A stretch of 64,000 nucleotides of DNA from Coleofasciculus sp040219735 (lineage in GTDB: Bacteria; Cyanobacteriota; Cyanobacteriia; Cyanobacteriales; Coleofasciculaceae). Positions 19,211 to 28,300 of this stretch are shown here, in pieces (within the stretch, counting starts at the first letter, position 1; every line of letters begins with the position of its first letter). The notes under the pieces were generated by a model. It was not told the origin of the DNA and ran no database searches. It saw only the letters and a program-made list of their open reading frames with translations. The position numbers were made by a program, and so were the translations under genes. Location: NCBI GenBank assembly GCA_040219735.1, contig JAVJRX010000131.1. One strand, 5' to 3'.

Positions 19211-19287
19211 CCTCATTCTGTATTGGTGTAAGTTGTCTATCGCATGGTTCTATGCTACCTTAAAAGTTTTTCAATTTTGAGGAAGCA

Positions 19288-19533
19288 ATGACACAACGAA
19301 CCCAGATCAATCTTCGCATAGACAACGAATTACTTCAGGCGCTACGCGAGAAATGTGCGGCTGAAGGCTGCACTCAGACTGAATTTATTACCAATGCCAT
19401 CAAATCGGCATTAGGCATCCCCCTTACCCAAGCCAATTTTCTTGAGATCGATGAACGAATTGCTGCCCAAATTCAACCGATTCGAGAAGAGTTAGATCAG
19501 TTGAGGGCAGCATTGGGGGAATTCGCAGCCTGA
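19288..19533 (+). CDS. Ribbon-helix-helix (CopG-like) regulator
   Basis: An 81-residue protein. A ribbon-helix-helix DNA-binding fold occupies residues 1-48: the beta strand TQINLRIDNELLQALRE, then a helix, the turn GCTQTEFI, and the second helix TNAIKSALG. The remaining 30 residues are an amphipathic helix, probably for oligomerisation. Such proteins are often antitoxins or autoregulators. A 53-codon frame follows directly. Confidence 0.8.
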   Translation: MTQRTQINLRIDNELLQALREKCAAEGCTQTEFITNAIKSALGIPLTQANFLEIDERIAAQIQPIREELDQLRAALGEFAA

Positions 19534-19557
19534 GAGTGGAAAATTCAACTCTCAGGC
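19528..19557. terminator. Strong hairpin overlapping the RHH stop codon
   Basis: GCCTGAGAGT (19528-19537) pairs perfectly with ACTCTCAGGC (19548-19557) around a 10-base loop, and the stop codon lies within the left arm. There is no T-run after it, so it may be an attenuator or translation-control hairpin and not a simple terminator. It also covers the GTG of the next small frame. Confidence 0.5.
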
Positions 19558-19697
19558 AACAGGTTCCACCACTATCCAAGTTGGAGGCAATTCGGGATCG
19601 CATTCTCGGTAACTTGAATATCGGTAGAAATGCACTCGCCTACAAAGCCGCCCAGAAAGTCCTCAATGAATTTATTGGCGAATTGTACAGAAAATAA
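19536..19697 (+). CDS. Small protein of unknown function (53 aa)
   Basis: A short frame begins with GTG three bases after the RHH stop and encodes 53 residues (core LSKLEAIRDRILGNLNI, then NALAYKAAQKVLNEFIGEL). The pattern is that of a real helical, charged small protein. Position and spacing suggest it is the partner of the RHH protein, but it has no recognised PIN, RelE or HicA motif. The GTG lies inside the hairpin at 19528-19557. It could also be the remnant of a longer gene. Confidence 0.5.
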   Translation: MENSTLRQQVPPLSKLEAIRDRILGNLNIGRNALAYKAAQKVLNEFIGELYRK

Positions 19698-20784
19698 CCG
19701 ATCACCAACAGCGGCGGTGAGTTTACCACCTTCAATGGATGGCAGAGATTAGTCCCTTTGTTCATGGTTCATAGACTTTGCTTGAAATAACAATGATGAA
19801 CCATGTAGCGGGCTTGGTGCTTCGCGAGTACCATGTCTGTTGTGTTTGTTGAAGGAGTACGTGAAATCCCACGTCCAATAAGCGTGGGATACACCCTTTT
19901 TATCCCATCTCGCATTATAGCTCTCTTCTAGACTGGTTGCTATATTTTTAGCCAAAACCTGATAATCAAAAATACTTAATATCTAGGAAGAAAGATTAAT
20001 TCTCTGGGGGTAATTACGGAGAAATGGGGTAATGCTTATCCCTATACCTAAGCTATTTGGCTTAGGTAGGTTACCGTAAAATCAGGGTTATGCGATAGCT
20101 GAAATGCTTATTAGGAAAGGATTAAAAGCTTGTCTTCTTCCTAAAGAACTACAGGGATAAACTTACGCCATTATGCTGAGGTTATTGGCGGCAAGATCAG
20201 CCGAAAATAGGAAAATATAATGACTTGATCAAGAAAATGTGAACGAAGCTTTACAGAAAATTGATGATCACTTTACCGAATTACCCGTGAAATCCTCTAC
20301 CATAAAGATAGAGTACGTCTAAATCAGTTGTGAAATAGCAACCATTATCGGGCAAGCTTTTCAGCCCCATCTGCTTTCACAAATCCTTACTGGCGATAGT
20401 GAGTGTAAGCAACTTCATCTAAACGTCTACGTAGAATTATACTGGGTACAACCCAACCCGATACAGCAGTGCATCTCCACAACGCCGAAGTTAGAGGCTG
20501 ACTCACGTCTGTCGGCGATAGCAAAAACTCCTCTAATCTGGGTGATTTACCAAATTTTGTAATCCTAACAGCAAGCACTTAAGTGTGATGTTAACTAGAC
20601 TGGTTCAGTTTTGTACACCTCTCTCCGAACAAGACTGTGCTTAATTGTCCCAGCTTATCATCTAAAGCTGACGGTATTACTACGAATGAGTACAGTCTGT
20701 TTCTATATCTTTCCCAACTCGGCTAATTGATTTCATCATAGCTAATCATTCCATGCCGTATTCCCAGGAGTTCAACTTAAAATT
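19698..20784. other. About 1.1 kb without a convincing gene
   Basis: All frames are short. A 9-bp perfect hairpin lies at 20045-20068 (TACCTAAGC, loop TATTTG, GCTTAGGTA). Short frames look like debris, such as AEMLIRKGLKACLLPKELQG near 20098-20158 and LRHYAEVIGGKISRK near 20162-20210, but I cannot assign them. Two small leftward frames (19749-19955, 20387-20578) lack any family pattern. The region looks like a degraded insertion, or it could hold an unrecognised structured RNA. Confidence 0.45.
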
Positions 20785-22200
20785 ATGACTAATCAATTCC
20801 AGCGAGTAATTGGATACTCTCAACACTGGGCTGAATTTATTAGCACTGGCGGATTTCCCTTTACCCCTTGTCAAATTGTCAATACTGAAAATCTGGCAAC
20901 CCAAATTTTCTCCTGCGCCAGTGAGCAATTTACAGGTTGCTTAGATATTGAAGCCCCTCAACGCCAGCATTGGAGTTTATATTTTTGCCGGGGTTTAATC
21001 TGTGGCGGAAGTGGTGTACATCCACTTCGGAGTTGGTTGCGTCAGCTTTGTCGTTACTGTCCCCAACTGTTTAAAGATGGGACTATCAATAGTTCACATC
21101 AATTTGCTGGTGATAATTACGACGCCTTAGCGGAATTGGTAATGGAAGGAAAAATTAGAAAAGAGCAAATGACAGAAGTTGTCGAAGGCTATATTTTAGA
21201 AGTCTTCTTTGATCTGATTCAACAACTTGAACAGACATCACTCTCAAACTTGCGACTCACTTATAGTCAAATTCCTCAAGAGCAGATGGATTCAGCTCTA
21301 GTCACTATAGAGGTTGATAAAACCTGGCGACAAGCCTTGAAACTTTGGCAAAGTTGGCAAGGTTCAGATTTAACAGATATTTCTCCCAATTTAGCGCCCA
21401 AGGTTTTACAACCTCAAGAATTACAAAAACAGTTTTCCCAGATGCTTTATGATAACCTCAGTGGGTTAGGAGGTCTTAATCAGACGTTTAAAGCCTTGCA
21501 ACAAGAAACCTCTCAATTTTCATCTGATAACCTTCTTGCTTCAATGAATGGAGGTCAAACATTACGAGATTTAGCTGTTAATTTGAACCGGAATCTATTA
21601 CTCCTGACTCAGCCAATCATCCCGTATATTCGTCAAGGTTTAATCGAATTGATTGAGGTTGAGGACGTGAGTCTCAGCGTCGCCTCATTGACAAATATGA
21701 ACCAGGAACATCCATTCCCAGAAACTCCAGCAACTCCAATAGAATCGAAGCCGACGAGTCCTTTAATCGCCTGTATTGAGGATAGCTCAGTTGATCTGTT
21801 GCTGATGAATCATATTCTCACTCAAGCGGGCTATGGGTTTATTAATGTGGAGGATCAGGAAAAAGCTTTATCGATATTGATAGAAAAAAAACCTGACCTG
21901 ATTTTCTTGGATTTAGTGATGCCCATTGCTAATGGATATGAAATCTGCTCCCAAATTCGTCGGATTCCCTTTTTCAAATCTACTCCTGTGATTATTGTCA
22001 CGGGTAAGGATGGGATTATTGACCGGACACGGGCAAAAATTGTCGGGGCGTCAGATTTTGTCACTAAGCCCATCAATAAAGAGAAAATTATACAAGCTTT
22101 ACAAACTCATCTACCCCAGCCGAAAGTTAACCAGTTCCAGAATAGATCAACCATTGGAGATTGGTATGCTAAACAACCGATTCAATACTCTCTGATGTAA
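20785..22200 (+). CDS. pixG: PATAN-REC response regulator (PatA/PixG-like)
   Basis: A 471-residue protein. The N-terminal two thirds (about 1-300) is a PATAN/DUF4388-type region, including EQFTGCLDIEAP, LYFCRGLICGG and a late LRDLAVNLNRNLL. A receiver domain occupies about 330-455: acidic pocket IEDSSVD, phosphoacceptor in IFLDLVMPIANG, Thr in VIIVTGKDG and Lys in FVTKPI. PatA-like proteins are outputs of cyanobacterial Pil/Pix chemotaxis-like systems. It is the first gene of the cluster that runs to 33957. A paralogue follows, separated by a 662-bp repeat-filled gap. Confidence 0.88.
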   Translation: MTNQFQRVIGYSQHWAEFISTGGFPFTPCQIVNTENLATQIFSCASEQFTGCLDIEAPQRQHWSLYFCRGLICGGSGVHPLRSWLRQLCRYCPQLFKDGTINSSHQFAGDNYDALAELVMEGKIRKEQMTEVVEGYILEVFFDLIQQLEQTSLSNLRLTYSQIPQEQMDSALVTIEVDKTWRQALKLWQSWQGSDLTDISPNLAPKVLQPQELQKQFSQMLYDNLSGLGGLNQTFKALQQETSQFSSDNLLASMNGGQTLRDLAVNLNRNLLLLTQPIIPYIRQGLIELIEVEDVSLSVASLTNMNQEHPFPETPATPIESKPTSPLIACIEDSSVDLLLMNHILTQAGYGFINVEDQEKALSILIEKKPDLIFLDLVMPIANGYEICSQIRRIPFFKSTPVIIVTGKDGIIDRTRAKIVGASDFVTKPINKEKIIQALQTHLPQPKVNQFQNRSTIGDWYAKQPIQYSLM

Positions 22201-22231
22201 GAGAGTATTCAAAAAAAACACATCTAAGTAG

Positions 22232-22370
22232 AGTCTGCTGAATAAGTCTTGTGGAGGGGTAGGGAGCAGGGGAAGCAGAGGGAGCAGGGGAAGCAGGGGA
22301 AGCAGGGGAAGCAGGGGAAGCAGAGGGAGCAGAGGGAGCAGAGGGAGCAGAGGGAGCAGGGGAAGCAATG
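22232..22370. repeat. GGGGAAGCA tandem repeat with leader
   Basis: The leader GTCTGCTGAATAAGT is followed by about twelve 9-bp units alternating GGGGAAGCA and GAGGGAGCA. It is the longest copy of the family also seen at 411-484 and 54420-54478. The long Leu/Pro frame on the reverse strand is a product of this repeat. Confidence 0.9.
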
Positions 22371-22426
22371 ATACATTTTCCCTGATAAATGAGTTAATCT
22401 ATTTATTTTTAACTGAAATATTGCTT

Positions 22427-22550
22427 GGGAGCATGTCAGTTTCGCATAAAACGTTCAAGTAGGTTGGGCCCTTGTGTAAGCTTTACCCAACAGGCTAATC
22501 TGGAGTTGGGTTGAGAAACGAAACCCAACCTACAAAGATGACATGCTCCC
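22427..22550. repeat. Family C MITE with GGGAGCATGTCA ends
   Basis: The element has 12-bp terminal inverted repeats, GGGAGCATGTCA (22427) and TGACATGCTCCC (to 22550). Inside is a nested inverted repeat built on GTAGGTTGGG and AACCCAACCTAC. No protein is encoded. A partial copy is at 38518-38607 and the core alone occurs at about 42153-42182. It lies between the two PATAN-REC genes. Confidence 0.8.
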
Positions 22551-22862
22551 TATTGCTTAAAATAAAGCTAAAAAATAATTGGCAAAATAAAAATATTTTT
22601 AGTCTTTTTTTTATTTTATTAAAGTAAATAACGGTACTTAAAAATGCTATTTGTTGACCAATATATTGACACAGTGGCATTTTTATAAGTTAGAATTGAG
22701 TCAGTTGTATAAATAAATCTATCAAAATGTGTTTATTAAACGGGTAGATTGCTGTTTTTTTTAGTTCTGAAAAACGAAAAATATACAGCTAAGACCTAAT
22801 CCTTTCTATATCATAGTCATTTAATATATCATCTCACTGGACGATACAAATAAAAATACAAA

Positions 22863-24143
22863 ATGCTTGCCCCTTTATCTGTTCGATCAACTCACTGGCC
22901 TACAACCAAACATGATGTTATCTTTAACACAGAAGAACTGCTAAGACGAATTCAAAATTGTGCGAGTCAACAATTTACAGGTCAGTTAGATTTCAACATA
23001 ACCAATCCTCAACAGCAGCAGTGGAAGCTATTCTTTAGCGTCGGGAGTTTGATTGGTTGTGACAGTGAAGTACATCCTGTGCGTCGTTGGTATCGTCAAC
23101 TGTCATTGCACTGTCCTTCACTGGCTGTTAATTCTGTGATTCAAGAAGGAGAACCGATTCAATATCAAGATTATGAATCCTTATCCAAACAAGTGAAACA
23201 AGGACAAGTACCCCTCGGACAAATGGCGGCAATTGTTGAAGGTCATACTGGCGAAGTTCTTTTTGATATTATCCAAGCAGGCGAACAACAAAACTATCAT
23301 TCTGGCTTGTATCTAAGCTACCGAGTGATTCCTCAAGATTCTATCGATTTAGGGTGGGTTGTGGTACGGGTAGAGCGCGTTTGGCAGCAAGTTTTTCAGG
23401 ATTGGCAAGCTTGGCAACAAGCTGGTTTAGCTGACATTTCTCCGAATCTAGCCCCCAAAATTTTGCAGGCGGAACAGTTACGTCAGCAAACATCACCCTC
23501 TGCTTATCGCAACCTGACAACTCTTGCCGATGGGACACAAACGCTTCGGGATTTAGCAGTCAAGTTAAAACAAAATATTCTGCCCTTAACTCACTCGATT
23601 GCCCCCTATATTCGTAAAAATTTAATTGCTTTAATTGAAGTTGAGGATTTAAAAGTTTCTATTTTAAGCCCTAAGCTTGTCGAACCAAAATCTCAGCAAA
23701 ATGGCAGAATAAGTTCACAAAAGTCTTCGGCAACGTTATCCTCATCCAAATCAGCAGGCGCGGTAATTGCTTATATCGATGATAGTAGAATTGATAGTCA
23801 AATGATGGGTTATATTTTAGAGGAGGCGGGTTATAATTTTGTCTCAATTCAGGATTCCGTGCAAGCCCTAGTCGTACTTCTCGAAAATAAACCTGATCTC
23901 ATATTCCTGGATTTGGTAATGCCTGTAGCCAATGGTTATGAAATTTGTTCACAAATTCGCCGTGTTTCGGTTTTTCAGAATATTCCTGTGATTATTCTGA
24001 CGGGAAATGACGGCATTGTAGACCGGGTGCGTGCCAAGATGGTCGGTGCTTCTGGTTTTTTGCCGAAGCCGATTACTCAACAAAAGGTCTTAAGTACTTT
24101 GCAGAGGTATTTACCGACAAAATCTTTATATATGAGTAATTAA
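22863..24143 (+). CDS. PATAN-REC response regulator, second copy
   Basis: A 426-residue paralogue of the preceding regulator: the same N-terminal PATAN-type region (QQFTGQLDFNI, LFFSVGSLIGC) and a C-terminal receiver with IDDSRID, IFLDLVMPVANG, VIILTGNDG and FLPKPI, so the phosphorylation pocket is intact. The two proteins share long near-identical stretches (for example VMPxANGYEICSQIRR), indicating a tandem duplication. The upstream 60 bp are AT-rich and could hold a separate promoter. Confidence 0.86.
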   Translation: MLAPLSVRSTHWPTTKHDVIFNTEELLRRIQNCASQQFTGQLDFNITNPQQQQWKLFFSVGSLIGCDSEVHPVRRWYRQLSLHCPSLAVNSVIQEGEPIQYQDYESLSKQVKQGQVPLGQMAAIVEGHTGEVLFDIIQAGEQQNYHSGLYLSYRVIPQDSIDLGWVVVRVERVWQQVFQDWQAWQQAGLADISPNLAPKILQAEQLRQQTSPSAYRNLTTLADGTQTLRDLAVKLKQNILPLTHSIAPYIRKNLIALIEVEDLKVSILSPKLVEPKSQQNGRISSQKSSATLSSSKSAGAVIAYIDDSRIDSQMMGYILEEAGYNFVSIQDSVQALVVLLENKPDLIFLDLVMPVANGYEICSQIRRVSVFQNIPVIILTGNDGIVDRVRAKMVGASGFLPKPITQQKVLSTLQRYLPTKSLYMSN

Positions 24144-24216
24144 AATTCTGCTCAGAATTGACCTTTTGACCACAAACAAGCTGTACAAAGTTTGTCTCGC
24201 AAAAATTGGATTAACT

Positions 24217-24582
24217 ATGACAACTATTCTTTTAGTGGAAGATAGTGTAACAGAAACTCAGGTGCTGACTCGTTATTTAAGACAAGCTGGTCTAAACGTG
24301 GTTAGTGTGACGAGTGGAGAAGAGGCTCATATAAAACTCCAGGCTCAAAAACCTGACTTGGTAATTCTCGATGTGATTTTACCTGGTCAAAGTGGCTTTG
24401 AACTTTGCCGCGAGATTAAAACGAACATTGATACCAAGAAAATTCCTGTAGTAATTTGTTCAACGAAAGGAACTGACGCTGACAAATTATGGGGTTCGAT
24501 GTTGGGTGCTGATGCCTATATTTCTAAACCAGTCGATCAACAGGAATTAATGAAAACCATTAATAAATTTACCCTGGTTTAG
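24217..24582 (+). CDS. pixH: CheY-like response regulator (PixH-like)
   Basis: A 121-residue stand-alone receiver domain: LLVEDSVTE, phosphoacceptor Asp in LVILDVILPGQSG, Thr in VICSTKGTD and Lys in AYISKPVD. It fits the single-domain CheY of Pix/Pil systems, which takes phosphate from the CheA-type kinase. The start is the ATG at 24217 (MTTILLVEDS); a TTG at 24166 would add 17 residues with no homology pattern. It lies 73 bp after the second PATAN-REC gene and 28 bp before cheW. Confidence 0.88.
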   Translation: MTTILLVEDSVTETQVLTRYLRQAGLNVVSVTSGEEAHIKLQAQKPDLVILDVILPGQSGFELCREIKTNIDTKKIPVVICSTKGTDADKLWGSMLGADAYISKPVDQQELMKTINKFTLV

Positions 24583-24610
24583 ATGTTTCCTGTTCCCTGT
24601 TACCTAAAAA

Positions 24611-25147
24611 ATGACAAATTCCCTCGACTCAATTCTATTAACAACGAGTCTTGAACCACTCAACCTTAAACCTTTCCCCCCCCAAAAGCAGCAGCGGTTA
24701 CTCCGCTTTCCCTTGGGTCACCAAGATAGTGCGTTATTGCCCTTGGAACAGATTGGGGAAGTGCTACGAGTGAACGCAACGGAGATTTTACCTGTTCCAG
24801 AAATGCCCCATTGTGTTTTAGGTATCTGTAACTGGCGTGGCGATATGCTTTGGCTAGTTGATCTGAATCATTTGATGGGCTATTTACCTTTAGAACAACA
24901 AGGACAATTATCTGCGGCTTTGGTGGTTTTAGTGGTTCAGGTTAATGATCAATCTGTAGGACTTGTTGTTACACAAGTTAATGACATTGAGTATCACAAT
25001 TTACAACATTTACAACCTGCAATTCCCGGTTTATTTCCGCCTAAACTGTTGCCGTTTATTCTGGGTTCACTCCCTGAAGATCAGGGAATTGTGCTGAATA
25101 TTCACGCCATTAACCACTATCCCCTTTGGCAAATGCATCGTGAGTGA
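24611..25147 (+). CDS. pixI: CheW-like adaptor (PixI-like)
   Basis: A 178-residue CheW domain protein with the usual pattern: LRFPLGHQDSALLPLEQIGEVLRV, then VLGICNWRGDMLWLVDLNHLMG and the closing VTQVNDIEYH. CheW proteins bridge methyl-accepting receptors and the CheA kinase. It sits between cheY and the receptor gene, as in Synechocystis pix and Nostoc ptx loci. The ATG at 24611 is embedded in a TGACAAA-like heptamer. Confidence 0.88.
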   Translation: MTNSLDSILLTTSLEPLNLKPFPPQKQQRLLRFPLGHQDSALLPLEQIGEVLRVNATEILPVPEMPHCVLGICNWRGDMLWLVDLNHLMGYLPLEQQGQLSAALVVLVVQVNDQSVGLVVTQVNDIEYHNLQHLQPAIPGLFPPKLLPFILGSLPEDQGIVLNIHAINHYPLWQMHRE

Positions 25148-25211
25148 AAAATGAGGGATAAGGGAGATGGGACAGAGGTGTTCAAGACGTAGTATTCTCC
25201 CTCTGGAAAAG

Positions 25212-25275
25212 TCAGGGCGGGTTCTGCACAAACCTTACCATCAATGGCTAAAGAAAATCCCTAAACCCGCCCCTA
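25212..25275. repeat. Family A hairpin MITE
   Basis: A 64-bp element with ends CAGGGCGGGTT and AAACCCGCCCCTA, inside the phototaxis operon between cheW and the receptor gene. A transcript crossing it would form a GC-rich stem. Confidence 0.8.
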
Positions 25276-25367
25276 TAAACCATTCCAGACTAGCGAGGCG
25301 AAGGGTCAAAACTTAAAACTTTCCCGATCGCGAATTGTGGACTTATTAGGACTAGACAAAGCGAATT

Positions 25368-28300
25368 ATGCAAGAACTCGAACAATCCAAGCAAGTACTC
25401 AACCCTGACGCGGAGAACGATTCCGCTCACAAAATTGGTAATGGCGATCGCGTGACTGGTGAGTCCCACCCTAACTCTGATATCAATATTGAGACCTATT
25501 TTCAACAACAACGACAGTGGTTGTTATCAGTGGCTAAACGGATGCGTCGCGCTTCTACAATTGAAACCGTTGATACCCTGTTAGAAACCACCGTGGCAGA
25601 AGTGCGGGAGCATTTCCAGGTGGATCGCGTTTTAATTTATCGCTTCGAGAGTGAAACTGAGGGCGTTGTCCTTGCCGAATCAATGGTTGCGGGGTATACT
25701 CCCTGTTTGGGTGAACCCTTACCGGCGTTAACTTTTGGGGCAAACAATCAAATAGAGTATCAACAGCAAGAGGTTGTCACACTCAATCATCTTTACCAAG
25801 GCGTTACCAGTCCCTACCAACTGCAACTACTCAAACGCTTCCAAGTTAAAGCTAGCTTGAGTTTGCCAATTGTTATTAGTAAACAAGTGTGGGGTTTACT
25901 GATTGTCCAGCAATGTTCAGGAACTCGTACTTGGCAAGAAGCAGAAATAAATCTGCTTTATCAGGTGACAACGGAACTGACTCTCAACCTGCAACCTGGG
26001 GAACTCTATAGCCAACTGCAAACTCAGAACCAAAAAACCAAAATTGTTGGCAAAATCGCGGCGAAAATCCTGAAGAACATTCTGCGATCGCTCAATGTGC
26101 CCCAAGTCTTTAGCAGCGCCACGCGGGAAATCCGCCAACAACTACAGTGCGATCGCGTGGCGGTGTATCGGTTTAATCGAGATTGGAGTGGCGAGTTCAT
26201 CGCTGAATCCGTCGCACCGGAATGGGTTCCTTTAGTCGGTCCGGATATCGAAAAAGTCTGGGTGGATACCTATCTCCAGGAAACCCGAGGCGGGCGTTAT
26301 CGCCAGGAAGAAACCAATGCGGTGAATAACATTTACGCCGCCGGGTTGAGTGATTGTCACATCGACCTGTTAGAACAATTTGAAGCAAAAGCTTATGCGA
26401 TCGCACCCATTTTTGAGGGAGAGAACCTGTGGGGGTTACTCGCCGCCTTCCAAAACTCAGGTCCCCGTCAATGGGACGCCTCAGAGCTTAACATCCTCGC
26501 CTTAGTCGGGCGTCAGTTTGGTGTCGCACTCCAGCAAGCCGAATACCTGGACAGTTTGCAAGCGCGAACCGGACAACTGGCAAAAGTGGCGGAACGGGAA
26601 CGCACCATCGCCCGTGTGATTGACAAAATTCGTCAAACCACCGACTTGGAGACGATTTTCAACACCACAACCAAAGAAGTGCGTAAACTGCTCAACGTTG
26701 AGCGTGTCACCATCTATAAATTCCGCGATGACTATTTTGGGGATTTCGTCAGTGAATCAGAAGCGGGGGGATTTCCCAAACTGGTGGGGAGTGGTTGGGA
26801 AGATCCCTATCTCAACGAACACCAAGGGGGACGTTTTCGCGATAATGAACCCTTTGTTGTGGATGATATTTACACTGCCAATCTCACCGATTGTCATATC
26901 GAGGCGTTAGAGTACTTTGAAGTCAAATCCTGTGCCGTTGTCTCTATCTTCCAAGGACAAAAGCTGTGGGGATTACTCAGTGCGTTTCAAAACACCAGTA
27001 CACGCCACTGGGAAGAGGGTGAAGTCCGACTGCTGACTCAAGTGGCGGCTCAACTAGGAGTGGCGCTGCAACAGGCGGAGTATCTAGAGAAATTGCAAAC
27101 CCAATCCAAGCAACTGGTTAAAACCGCAGACTTGGAACGAGTTACGGCTCAAATTATCACCAAAATTAGCCAATCTCAAGACTTGGAGCAGATTTTCCAG
27201 ACAGCTTGTGCGGAAGTGCAAACCTTTTTGGGGGCTGATCGCGTGGGCGTCTTTTGCTTTGATCCCGACTCTGGGTTTAATCGGGGAGAAATGGTGTCTG
27301 AGCGGGTGGTGGCAGGTTTACAATCAGCCTTGTCGATGAAAATAGACGATCACTGTTTTGGTGACAAACACGCGGAAAATTATCGTAAGGGACGGGTTTG
27401 GGCGGTTACGGATATTTATAACGCCAATTTAGCCCCCTGTTATATTGATACCCTCTCCAAGTTCCAGGTGCGAGGGAATTTGGTGGCACCCGTCATGCAA
27501 GGGATCGAATTGTGGGGATTGCTGTGTATTCACCAATGCAGTGGTCCACGGAAGTGGAAACAACAAGAGGTCGAGTTTGTCAAGCAGGTGGCGTATCAAT
27601 TGTCCATCGCCTTGAAACAATCCCAGTACCTGCACCAGTTACAAGCGCAATCGACTCAGCTAGCGACGATTGCCCAAACCCAGGAAACGGTATCAACCGT
27701 CCTCACCAAGTTGAGCTATGGCGAGGATGTACCCACCATCTACAATACAGCCACTCGTGAACTACGGAAACTGCTCAAGTGCGATCGCACAGCGGTGTAT
27801 CAGTTTGAGCCGGATTGGAGTGGTGTGTTTGTCGCCGAGTCAGTGGCGACGGGTTGGACGCCTTTAGTGGGTCCCGATATCCGCACCGTTTGGGAAGACA
27901 CCTATTTAAAGGAAACCCAGGGGGGGCGGTATCGCAATCGGGAAAGCTTCGCCGTGGATGATATCCATACCATCGGTCACTCGGATTGTCACGTTGAAAT
28001 CTTAGAGCAATTTGAGGTCAAAGCTTACGCCCTGGCACCGATTTTCGTCGCCGATGAGTTATGGGGAATCCTCTGTGCTTATCAAAATAGCGGCACCCGC
28101 CACTGGACGAGTACCGAAATTACCGCGTTAACCCAACTCGGTCAAGGGGTGGGAACGGCATTACAACGACTCTACTACCTGGAGCAGGTGCAACAGCAGT
28201 CGGATCAATTCGCCAAATTAGCGCAGCGGGAAAGTAATTTTATCAACCTGCTGTATAAAACCGGACAACGAATTGCCGAGCGCTTACAAAAAGGAACCTT

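Noticed and set aside
19749..19955. A 68-residue leftward frame in the gene-poor region
   Set aside because: No family pattern, no ribosome site and unlikely amino acid composition.
22147..22368. A Leu/Pro-repeat reading frame
   Set aside because: It is the reverse reading of the GGGGAAGCA tandem repeat, with no start context and no family pattern.
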